From Lentinus brumalis (Eukaryota > Basidiomycota > Agaricomycetes > Polyporales > Polyporaceae): 64,000 bases of DNA. The translations under genes and the position numbers were made by a program. The notes under the pieces are model-generated. The model saw only the letters and a list, made by a program, of their open reading frames with translations, was not told the origin of the DNA and ran no database searches. This document shows, in pieces, positions 33,737 through 43,471 of the stretch. Position 1 is the first letter of the stretch. The number at the start of each line of letters is the position of its first letter. Location of the stretch: the NCBI GenBank assembly GCA_001792895.1, contig MARA01000022.1:558001-622000 (forward strand), given 5' to 3'.

Positions 33737-36460
33737 ATGCCCACACCCTCTCCACTGCCCTCGAGTTCCATCCCGAGCTCCTCGCCGTCCACGACCGGGG
33801 AGAGCAGGTCGGACTCCTCCCCGATCGACTTTGATCTCGACTCCCCGACCACCGTCAAAGCTGATGACGGGGACGCTGACGGGACTGCGGACGCAGGTGG
33901 AGGCGTGAAAGGCGTCAGTCTGACGCAGCAGGTACGCGAGCCTCCGATTGCTCGCGAATTGACAGCGGACAGTACTGATCTATACTGGCGACACTTCCCG
34001 ACGCCTCTACTGTCCCAGAACGCCCACGTCCCCTCCACCTCTGCAACCTTTGATGAAGGTCGCGTAAACGCATACCGTGGTAAGCATATTGCTCGTACTC
34101 CTGCTACGAACGACATGCGGAATGATAAAAAGCGATGCTGGTCCGGATCGCCGCACCCGGAAGACACGCAGAGAGCGCGCGGCAGGCCGAGAAGAACAGG
34201 CCCAAGCCCGCCGTTCAGAAGCGTTCTCGCGATCCCAAGCACTCCCTCCGCCACCTCTAACCCGTGGGAGAGTGTAGGAAGGAGAAGGGGAGGTCAGGTT
34301 GATGCTGGAAGTAATTTTGTGCCTGTAGCGGTGTCGACGCCGATCATGTCCTCTGTATCTTCTCGCGACCAGTCCCCTCCTGCGCACGTGAATACCTCTG
34401 GGCGCCCACCCACGCCGCATAACCGCGACGATAGCTTCACCTCGGCGTCCCGAGTAGCAACCGCCGACCTGCGCGCGGCCGCACGCGAACGCCACACCCG
34501 GACTCGGGAGCCAGAATGTCCAATGGAGGTCGATGTCGACCAACACGGTGGCGACTCCGAGCGGGAACCGAAAACCCCAGCTCGGTCTGCCCGAGGAAAA
34601 GGCAAGGCGAGAGCGATATCGCCTGAGGCCACGGAAAACGAACAAGACCCCAAATCGGGAGACGAGCAGGGCTGGAGCAACGAGGACCTCCTCCGAGCCC
34701 GGCACGAGAGCCTGAGGCAGGTTCTCGTGGACAGGGCCAGACGAGGACGCGACGACACGCACGCCTCTGGCTGGAGTGCAGGTCCGTCTGCTCGGAGAGC
34801 GCACTACTCGGAGAATGAGGCAGGCAGGGCGGGGCCATCGGGAGCTCAGTGGCAGAATGACGAGCCTGCAACGGGCTATGGCTTCGAAACCAGCGAGTGG
34901 AGAGTCCCGCTGGGAAGGCCGACTGAGCGGAACGACCCAGTATCGAGATCGTACCGGAGCCGATCCGAGTACCGACCGCTCCCTAACACGAGGGCCGCGG
35001 AATACGTCCACCAAAGCTCGTACCGGCCTGACCAACACGCACGGAACCGGAGCGTCCTACCGCAGCGATCGCCTCTGACGCGCGCGACCGGGCTACAGAA
35101 CGTGCAGCCCCGTCGAACCACGAACGCGTCCTTCAGAGGATCCTCAGCCCCGGAGCCCCCCCAGAACCAAAGCCGACCTCGCCGAAACGCCCTGGAGCAT
35201 CGCGACGAACAAATGCCGGACGCGAGCTGGGACCGAGAGTGGCAGGGGCTTGAGGAGGATGCTGACGACGAAGACCCACTGCCCTCGGATGCCGATGAAA
35301 ACGAGAGGCCGTGGTGTCAGCCCGAGGACGGCGAGGTCGTCCCTACGGCGATAGAGGCCGGACTCACGCATAACGAGTCACCGACGCCGGTCCCGCCGGG
35401 AGGGTTCCCTCGCGTGCACAGAGAAGATCCGGAGGCGAGGCTACAGGGAATGGCTGTCGAGTGGATTCAGGAGATCTGGAGTGACCAGCCAAACACGGTC
35501 CTCCTCCTCGACGTTTTCAACTACAGATATACAGAAGACGACTCATACAACAGACGCATCTCCGAAAGCATCAGACGGCGAATCGAGCAGGTCTCCGGGG
35601 AACGCAACTTCGATGTCGTCCCACCGGAAGCCGACACGAGGCCCGGCGCGCGAGCTCGCGACCTCCCCACGACTTGGGCGATACGCGGGCTCTCTCCGGA
35701 TGGTGTAGCGAGCGCCCTCCGGAGAGGCGTCTGGTCTTTCCGCGATGTCACCTTCTTCGCCTTCCCTCGAGCCACACAGATGACTTCCTGGATCTGCATG
35801 CTCGAAGGTTTCCTTGACGGAAACACGAGCAAGATTCGGGCTGCAGTTATCCGAGCTCTGACGGAGCCCGACATGGCAGCCTGGATCGTTGAAATGACGA
35901 GGCTTAACCCGGAGTTCCGCGGCATGTCGGCCGACGAGCGACTACAGGCGATTCAAGACTCCGTCCGAGTCGAACCGATGCAGATGGGGAATGGAAACTT
36001 CGTCGTCAACGTATTCATACGCCCCCCAACAAGAGACGTACGTGAATGGCGCAGATGGGCAGGCGACCTTCGCTCCAGAAGGTACAGGTCTTTCGCGAAT
36101 GGCACTGGACGCGTGCGCTACGTTGCACGCTGCAGCGGGTGCCACGGAGTCAGCCACCTCACGCATATCTGCCCGTACCCTCGCCTGCGAGGATGGAATG
36201 GCCCCCTGCAGGGCGAGGGCGTCTTTGGCGAGCTTCATCGCGACCAAGCCGACACGCGCAGCACAGGCCAAGACAGACAACCGAGGAGACGGGACGACAG
36301 AGATCGAGGCAGAGGAAGCTGGTCCACCCCGAGGGCTCCGAGAGAGCGAGACGGCCGCGACGGCGAGTCGAGCAGACGTCGCGGCGGCGGGAACGGAAGA
36401 GGCCGCGGCGGCAGCAGCGGTGGCAGAGGTAGCAGCGGCTCGAAGAACAGGAAGTTCTAG
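33737..36460 (+). CDS. LINE ORF1, gag-like RNA-binding protein with zinc knuckle
   Basis: Open for 907 residues from ATG 33737. The first 550 residues are Arg/Ser/Glu-rich and low in hydrophobic residues. A folded part follows at about residues 580-790 (MAVEWIQEIWSDQPNTVLLL; VWSFRDVTFFAFPRATQMTS). Near residue 800 is a C-x2-C-x4-H-x4-C knuckle (CSGCHGVSHLTHIC), the retroelement nucleic-acid-binding signature. The tail is RGG-like (GRGGSSGGRGSSG). Such proteins coat element RNA. An upstream in-frame segment, 33357-33668, ends at a good donor (33669) and could be spliced to 33725, giving a longer ORF1; this is unresolved. Confidence 0.75.
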   Translation: MPTPSPLPSSSIPSSSPSTTGESRSDSSPIDFDLDSPTTVKADDGDADGTADAGGGVKGVSLTQQVREPPIARELTADSTDLYWRHFPTPLLSQNAHVPSTSATFDEGRVNAYRGKHIARTPATNDMRNDKKRCWSGSPHPEDTQRARGRPRRTGPSPPFRSVLAIPSTPSATSNPWESVGRRRGGQVDAGSNFVPVAVSTPIMSSVSSRDQSPPAHVNTSGRPPTPHNRDDSFTSASRVATADLRAAARERHTRTREPECPMEVDVDQHGGDSEREPKTPARSARGKGKARAISPEATENEQDPKSGDEQGWSNEDLLRARHESLRQVLVDRARRGRDDTHASGWSAGPSARRAHYSENEAGRAGPSGAQWQNDEPATGYGFETSEWRVPLGRPTERNDPVSRSYRSRSEYRPLPNTRAAEYVHQSSYRPDQHARNRSVLPQRSPLTRATGLQNVQPRRTTNASFRGSSAPEPPQNQSRPRRNALEHRDEQMPDASWDREWQGLEEDADDEDPLPSDADENERPWCQPEDGEVVPTAIEAGLTHNESPTPVPPGGFPRVHREDPEARLQGMAVEWIQEIWSDQPNTVLLLDVFNYRYTEDDSYNRRISESIRRRIEQVSGERNFDVVPPEADTRPGARARDLPTTWAIRGLSPDGVASALRRGVWSFRDVTFFAFPRATQMTSWICMLEGFLDGNTSKIRAAVIRALTEPDMAAWIVEMTRLNPEFRGMSADERLQAIQDSVRVEPMQMGNGNFVVNVFIRPPTRDVREWRRWAGDLRSRRYRSFANGTGRVRYVARCSGCHGVSHLTHICPYPRLRGWNGPLQGEGVFGELHRDQADTRSTGQDRQPRRRDDRDRGRGSWSTPRAPRERDGRDGESSRRRGGGNGRGRGGSSGGRGSSGSKNRKF

Positions 36461-36912
36461 AGCAGCACTGACGAGGCTGCCACGCACACCAGCGTAGCAG
36501 ACGGAGGAACGTTGAGGGAACGAGCATGAGAGCGGCGGTGTATTCTGCAACGCCTGGACGAGTATACGCGAGGTAGAGAGGAAGGACTCGATAGAAATAG
36601 ATGGTATTAACTAGGGGTATCACAATAATTCGAAGAGGGGCGCGGAGACGGGCGCACACGGTATCAACGGCCACGGAATCGTGCCAGGGTGACGGCTGGG
36701 TAAACACGAACCGCCGGAAGGAGGTACGGGATGTGGATGAACGTACTGAGCTCCGGATATCACGGTGTCAGCCAGGAGCCCACTATACTGGCCCCACGGG
36801 GCGCAGGAAAGCTCCTGGTGCGTACAAGGTCAGTCTATTGAGACGCGGGCGGACCTAGCATAAGCTGAAGCTCCTGAAAACGTTCCACGCGTTGAATCGA
36901 GTGTCGCCACCC

Positions 36913-39900
36913 ATGCCAAAGGGAAAAAATGTCTTGAGACGGATGTATGGCTGTATCCCGTCTGACCACGCAGCTACGAACACGCATACAACAACAACCT
37001 TAACTCCCACGGATGACAGTACTGGCCATGGAAACACGAGCTTCCTCAACGAGCAGGGCGGGGCAGGCGTTAGTGCTCGCGGCCCCGTGGATACGCTCGC
37101 TGAGGAATACGGTAGCACGGATCCCCAGCTTACCCCTGGGGATCGCACGAACGACGAAGCTCCGGGCGCGAGAGGCGGACCCCCTGGAGAACCATGTGGG
37201 CGAAACCTCGGAGTAGTGCCATTGCCGGAGCCCGTAGGAACGGCAGCAACGGCAGCAGCCACAACAAATGCCCGGACGAGAACGCGGGGTGACGACAACG
37301 AACGAAAGACATCCCTCCAAGTAGCATCACTCAACATGAACGGTTTCGGTTCCCTTGTGCGCGACCACCCCGACAACAAATGGGGACGAATCTACAGACT
37401 CATGTCTGAGCACAGAATAGGCATCCTCCTGCTGCAAGAAACCCATCTTACGGAAGAAAGGAAAGCGGGCCTGCATAGAATGTTCGCGCGAAAGGTCAAA
37501 ATACTCCACTCTGCGAACCCGGACGCGCCAACCCAGCGTGAGGGGGTGGCCATCGTACTCAACTGCAAGTATCTGAACACTGCCGAGGCCAAGGCAACTG
37601 AGATCGTCCCAGGAAGAGCACTCCAAGTGTCGCTCCCTGGCCCAGGCGGGGACGTTCGACACGTCCTATGCATTTACGCTCCCACCTCAAACGGAGTCAA
37701 CGAGCGCAAACTGTTCTTCAAAGAAGTCGGCGCGTACTACGACGCCCACCCGGAGCTCCCCAAACCTCACCTGATGGCGGGTGATTTCAACACGGTCGAA
37801 GATAAGATCGATCGCCTGCCAATAAATGAAGGACCCGACCAGTCTGTCGTGGCTCTGGATGACCTGAAATGCCGGTTAGGACTAATGCTCGCCGATGGCT
37901 GGAGAATAACCTACCCGAACACGAGAGAATACACTTTCCACAGAGGGACTGGGAAAGACGCGGTCTTCTCTCGCCTCGACCGCATATATGTCAGCCCCGC
38001 GACCTTCGAGGGAGCACGGGAGTGGAGGATATGCGAGGCATCCGTCAAAACGGACCATAGCATTATCCTAGTTCAGCTCACGTCCGAGAACTCGCCTGTG
38101 ATAGGGCCGGGTCGCCCCCTTTTCCCGCTGACACTTATCAAAGACAGAAGACTCACGAAGCAAATCAAGGCTTTCGGCATCGAAGCCGGCCGCGAGCTGT
38201 CGGAATTGGAGGCAGCCGGGGGACGCTCCGAAGCGTCGAACCCACAGGTTATCCTCCTCCGCCTCAAACAGCGAATGATGAAAGCAGCCCGAACCAGAGA
38301 ACGGGAGGTGATACCTCGGCTGCTAGCAGAGATCCGGGAAGGAGAGGTGGCCCTCCGGAAGCTAAAAGCAAACCGGACGATCGCGGAAGAGGAGAAGATC
38401 GCGGAGGCGGCGGCCCTGACAAAACAAGTTCGTCAGCTAAAGCAGCGGCGCGTGAGGCAGCAACAACAGAACTCACGCGCGACGCACAGACTCTATGGAG
38501 ACCGCCCGACCAAGTACTGGTCGAAGCTACATCGAGAATGTGCTCCTCGAGACGTGATAAACGCTTTCGAAAAAGAGGGTCTGTGCGGAACGGCAGGTGA
38601 AAAGATATACGAGACGGAGTCAGTAAAAATGGCCAACATGGCCCGGACGCACCACATGAACGTGCAGAAAGACGACCCTGGCATCAAAACGCCAGACGAA
38701 CGAGAGCGGGACATCACGCATGCACTCGACTCTATCGATGTATTTGCTACGGACGCGCAGGCGGCCAGACTGGGCGACGAGGTCTCCTATGAGGAATGTG
38801 TCAGCTCTCTCCGCTTCGCAAAAAACGGGACAGCACCGGGACTAGACGGAATCCCGTTCGAGGTATGGAAAGCACTCCATGCAAGATATACGGAAGACTC
38901 CCGTTTCCCCGAACGTACGAGGTTCGATGTAGTTGGCCTACTCAGGGCGGCCTTCGAGGACATGCGGGTACACGGCGTCAGCACTAAAACAGGGCTTGCC
39001 CATGGCTGGATGGCCCCCATCTACAAGGAAAAGGGAGAGCGCACTCGCGTCGTCAACTATAGACCGATCACGTTGCTAAACACCGACTACAAACTACTCA
39101 GCAAAATCCTTGCGGTCCGACTAGCGGAGGTAGCGCCGCAACTCATCCATCGAGCGCAAGCGGGGTTTGTCCCGGGCAGGAAGATCCAGAATCATACCCA
39201 GCTCGCGCGCCTCATGATGCACTGGGCCGAAGAGAACGAGGAAAATGGCGCGATAGTGGCGCTCGACCAGGAGAAGGCGTACGACAAGATTGCGCACGAC
39301 TATCTGTGGCGCGTCCTGCTGAAGTTCAGGATCCCGGCCACCTTCATCCACCTGGTTCAATCCCTGTACAAGGGGCAGTCACATCAGTAATGATAAACGG
39401 AGTACTAAGTAAGCCGTACCAGATATACCGAGGAGTTCGACAGGGCGACCCCTTATCGTGCTTACTATTTGACCTCGCCATCGAACCGCTGTCCGCCATG
39501 ATTCGAAAATCTGACATTAAAGGCTTCAACATTCCGAGATGCAACGAGGTATTGAAAGCTGTACTGTTTGCAGACGACACGACTGTATACCTATCATGCG
39601 ACGATGATTTCGGTGTCCTGCAACGTGTGTTAGATACGTGGTGTTCTGCCGCCAAAGCCCAATTCAACCTAGGCAAGACAGAGATAATCCCACTGGGCAC
39701 CCCAGAGTTCAGAGAAGAGATGGCTGCGACCTACCAAGCGTCAGGAGCCTGGAAGAACTACCCCCGGGGCGTCCATGTTGCCCGAGACGGAGAGGCAGTG
39801 AGGATACTAGGTGCCTTCTTCGGCAATGGGGTCGATCAGATCGAGATATGGACGCTCGTGCTCACCAAGATCGTGGCTATGAAAAAGCCCCTCATGCATG

Positions 39901-41627
39901 CCATAGACAGATGGAAGGCGGGCCACGCAACGCTGCAGGGGAAAAAGCACGTTGTTCAGATGATCGTAGGCAGAATGACCCAGTTCTTCACCACGGTGCA
40001 GCGGATGCCCGACCAAATTGTGACGAGACTGAACAAGATCATCCGCGAGTACCTATGGGATGATCGCCATAGCCCACCAGTAAGTATGGAACATGTACAC
40101 TTGCCAGTCGAAAAAGGAGGCCTAGCAATGCTTGACCTAAAAGCAAGAAGCGACGCAATCGATATCATGTGGCTAAAAGCGTACCTGGATTTCGGACCGG
40201 AACGTCCCATGTGGGCCTTCCTCGCGGACGACCTCATTGCTAACCACGTTACAAAAGGCTGCCGTCCGCGACTATCGACACTACGCGTGAATACGTTCTT
40301 GCAGCGCTGGAAGCCGAGAGCGTACGGCCTGCCTGAGGAACTACAAAGCATGATGAGAGTGGCCAGAAAATTCGGAGCGAGACTGGAAGGGCTCGCCTTC
40401 TCTAAACAGATGCAGAAAGACATGCCGATGTGGGACCACGCCCACGCCGACAAGACTCGTTTGGGACGGCTGTCGGTGCCATCCAAACTGCTCAACTGCC
40501 TTCTGTCCCAACACAGGCTCGCGACGGTAGGAGATTTCGTGAGACTGGCGCTGATCTTGGCAGACGCTGCACACCACCCGAAGGCGACATGTCGGTGTTC
40601 GGACTGCGCGAGCGTGAAACGCCTGACGGGGTGCACAAACCCCCATAGCTGTGCTTCTAGAGCAAGGGATATACTAGACACCCTCCCGCCGAAGTGGGAC
40701 CCGCGTACACGGCAGCCTGAGGACTATGAGGAGGGCATCATGAGTGAATTAGCAGGCGAGGAGCTCGGAAAGGATACAACCCCCTTCGACAGACGGCTCA
40801 CGACGTATGGCGACCTTGGCCAGGCGATACGAATATTCACGGATGACGTCCCGGTCTCGGAAGAGACGGCCTCCATGGAAATGGATGAAGACGGATCGAC
40901 ACTTGAAGTGGCGACGGACGGATCGTGCTTGAACAACGGCGAGAGAGATGCGCAGGCTGGAGCCGGTGTCTATGTAGAGCACCGCCCAGACCTCTGTCAG
41001 AGTTTCCGCCTCCCAAGCTGGCTAGAGCAGTCAAACCAGACTGGAGAAGCTGTCGCCACCCTCCTCGGTACAACGACTGCGAGCACGCGGACGCGTACAA
41101 CTCAAATCACTGACTCTAGGACGACGATGGGCTCCCTGCTTCAGTGGCGCAGAAGACACGAGGATACTGGGTATATCCTCCAGAGAAACGCGGTCCTGAC
41201 TCGAGCGATCGTTGCGAATATCCGGCAGCGAAAGGCTCACACTCTATTTAAGTGGACAAAAGGCCATGCAGGCCATGCAGGGAATGAGGCGGCAGACGGT
41301 CTAGCGGCAGACGGCGCCGCCAAACCGACAGGCGACTACCTCAACACAGCTATCCCACCCCTACTTAGAGTGTCAGGAGCGAAACTACAAGCCATAACGC
41401 AAAAACTGGCCTATAGGGCGATACGTCATCGAGTAGATGAGCAAACAAGCCCCAGACCCAGAACAGAGGCGAACATGGATAGAATCACCAGCGGCCTGCA
41501 GGCAGCCTGCAAAGTGAAGATACACGATGCCGCGGTATGGAAATCTCTTCGGACGAAACATATATCAAGGCACGCATCCCAATTCATGTGGATGGCAATC
41601 CACGATGGATACATGCTTGGCACACAC
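36913..41627 (+). pseudogene. LINE ORF2 5' part: endonuclease, reverse transcriptase, RNase H
   Basis: ATG 36913 opens a frame to 39390. The APE-type endonuclease spans about 37318-38090: SLNMNGFG, LLLQETHL, YAPTSNGVNE, MAGDFNTVEDK, FSRLDRIYVS and KTDHSIILVQL are the expected blocks, with catalytic Asn, Glu, Asp and His visible. The reverse transcriptase follows, with NGTAPGLDGIPFEVWK, VVNYRPITLLNTDYKLLSK, AGFVPGRKI and ALDQEKAYDKI. The frame breaks in a G-run at 39372-39375, consistent with one missing base, and resumes with VRQGDPLSCLLFDLAIEPL and the catalytic FADD (39567). RNase H lies near 40900-41330 (VATDGSC, TGEAVATL, WTKGHAGHAGNEAAD). At 41627 the coding sequence is cut by the LTR element. 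Confidence 0.85.
41623..41627. repeat. Target-site duplication of the LTR element, left copy
   Basis: The five bases CACAC directly precede the left LTR (first base 41628). The same five bases follow the right LTR at 49130-49134. A 5-bp duplication is usual for Ty3/Gypsy integrases. Confidence 0.9.
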
Positions 41628-41654
41628 TGTCACAAAACGTGACCTTTCTAGCGC

Positions 41655-41744
41655 TTATCTGGTGGATAAGAGGGCTTATCATTAGTTATCTGGAGTTATC
41701 AGTAGTTATCAATCATTTATCGATGTTTATGATCGCTTTTTATC
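41655..41744. promoter_or_regulatory. Cluster of GATA-type motifs in LTR U3
   Basis: Eight copies of TTATC or its complement GATAA occur in about 90 bp. Fungal GATA factors (nitrogen, iron and light regulators) bind HGATAR. Function as an enhancer is inferred; the same cluster is present in the right LTR near 48659-48748. Confidence 0.5.
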
Positions 41745-41976
41745 TTCTTTAGGGATATCTATTACATCATTAGTCCAGATCCTTCTAGGACCTTGGTCCT
41801 AGAACCTTCTAGATAGTTGCCTAGTAATGTAGTGCACGCTATTGGTCAGTTACTTGCTGAGTAATAGGGCTACCTCAGCACACATGACTCAGCCTTACTC
41901 AGCTGGTCATGTGATTAGCTTAGTAACATAGAGTACCAGGGGTCTTCCCCAGTCCCAGGGGGGCTGGGGCTACATG

Positions 41977-41984
41977 TATATAAA
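41977..41984 (+). promoter_or_regulatory. TATA box of the left LTR
   Basis: TATATAAA in the sequence catgtatataaacc, about 140 bp before the LTR end, the expected place for the promoter that drives element RNA. Confidence 0.65.
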
Positions 41985-42127
41985 CCACCAGTCTGAGGCC
42001 GGCACCCTCAGACTTATCCACTTATTGTCTAACCCATCTAACAACTCTGGCCTAACAAGCCCTCACCTTTTCCCCACACTTATATTTCATAACTAGTGAG
42101 TATTGTATTTGGGCTTACTGTTATATT

Positions 42128-42145
42128 TGGATAAGTCTTCTTCTA
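42128..42145 (+). promoter_or_regulatory. Possible primer-binding site
   Basis: The internal region begins two bases after the LTR with TGGATAAGTCTTC. It starts with TGG, as a site pairing to a tRNA 3' CCA end should. I cannot name the tRNA, and it does not resemble the common initiator-Met site (TGGTATCAGAGC). Confidence 0.35.
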
Positions 42146-42238
42146 TTGCACTGGGCTTGGCAAAGTCCCTTGCATTTATTTCCTTTAATTGGGTGTCGGT
42201 TGTTGCCTTTGCCTTTGGGCTTTTAGCCCTAGGCTTTG

Positions 42239-42334
42239 TGGGTTCTGGGGGCTATAGTATTGTTGCTGTCAAGCTTCAGTACTTATTGGGTTCTGGGGGC
42301 TTCAGTGCTGTTGCTGTCAAGCTTCAGTCACTTA
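42239..42334. repeat. Two-copy 47-48 bp tandem repeat in the element leader
   Basis: Two neighbouring copies of gggttctgggggct...gttgctgtcaagcttcagt, differing at a few bases, lie in the untranslated leader between the left LTR and the first ORF. Confidence 0.8.
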
Positions 42335-42677
42335 TGTTGAGAGACACCTTGTTGTATGGCTTGCCTATGGCAGGCTGTATGGCTTGGTTGTTGATCTTCT
42401 TGCCGGGCCCTAGGCGTAAGGGGATCTGTTAGCCTTCGGGCAACAGCTTGGAACGGATCATTTGCATCTCCCATGAGAGTCTTTGACTTGTCGACGGGTA
42501 ACCAGGCTGGACAGATTAGAGAAGGGTGCAACACCCTCTCAAACCCATTTGCAGCACGGTGTGGTGCCGTGTCTGAGAATCAAGCTTACCACCACATCAA
42601 GGCACAACCTTTCCCTTTTTTGGAGTTTTGTCCTGTCAAGGACCAGCTGACAAGCTGCTGACTCTTCTCTCTTAGCC

Positions 42678-43385
42678 ATGCCCAAGATCTCGAAGGACCG
42701 CAAGGTCATTGCCAAGCAGGAGCCGCTCGGTATTTACGAGTGCATCCTCCTTCGGCCTTCGCACGAGTACAAGCACGTCCCTCGCTTCCCTCGCAAAAGG
42801 GTTAACACTGCACCAGTCCGCGTCATCCCCCGACCTTTCGACCCGGAGCGTGCGAGACAGGCCGACGAAGACATCGCTCAACTTGCAGAGCGTGCCAGGC
42901 TCCTCAAGGAGATACGACGCCTCGAACGTATCTCCCAGGCCTCACCACCCCTCATCGATCGCATCTCCGACCCATCTCGTCCCCTCATCGAACGACTCCA
43001 GGCACCCGTGCAGATCCCTGAGCACAAGCCTGTCCCCAAGGACCTCCACATGCTGAAGCACAAGGTCGTCGATCGCATCCGGGAGTTCGAGCGCCTCTTC
43101 CGACCCACTGTCGAAAGACTCTCTCCATTCGTCAAGAAGGCACTCGAGGATGATCGTATCTCGAAGGATGCGAAGGACGACATCAGGTTGTGGGGCACGG
43201 AGTTCAACGAGTTGTACACCAACTTGGAGAAGAGGGCGCGGAAGCTGACGAATAAGGAGTGGAGGATTATCAAGAGGCAGCTGAAGGCCGTCGGCCAGGT
43301 TTCCTTCAAGAACCTGAACGAGCGTCTTCCGGAGATCTGCGACGAGCTCAACGCTCTGAAGCTGGAGTTCAACTATGGCATCTAG
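42678..43385 (+). CDS. Extra ORF ahead of gag, basic helical protein
   Basis: Intact 235-residue frame between the leader and gag, on the element's sense strand. It is rich in Lys, Arg, Glu and Leu and mainly helical (ARLLKEIRRLERISQ; VVDRIREFERLFRPTVERLS; NLEKRARKLTNKEWRIIKRQ). The N-terminus is basic (MPKISKDRKVIAKQEP). There is no zinc knuckle, protease or membrane segment. Canonical Ty3/Gypsy elements lack a gene here, so it may be captured host sequence, a capsid-domain duplicate, or an accessory gene. It has stayed open while pol has broken, which hints at selection, or simply at short length. No homologue is recognised. Confidence 0.7.
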   Translation: MPKISKDRKVIAKQEPLGIYECILLRPSHEYKHVPRFPRKRVNTAPVRVIPRPFDPERARQADEDIAQLAERARLLKEIRRLERISQASPPLIDRISDPSRPLIERLQAPVQIPEHKPVPKDLHMLKHKVVDRIREFERLFRPTVERLSPFVKKALEDDRISKDAKDDIRLWGTEFNELYTNLEKRARKLTNKEWRIIKRQLKAVGQVSFKNLNERLPEICDELNALKLEFNYGI

Positions 43386-43471
43386 ATCTGTAATGGGCAC
43401 CATTGGCAATAGAGAATCCTTTGTTTTGCTACCTTTCATTGTAACCACTCGGAAGACAAGTACTAACCACT

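Larger units (their letters stand above)
41628..42125 (+). repeat. Left LTR (498 bp)
   Basis: Starts TGTCAC and ends GTTATA; same length as the right LTR with no difference that I can find by reading. The U3 part has a dense group of TTATC/GATAA motifs (41655-41744), and a TATATAAA box lies at 41977-41984. Confidence 0.95.
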
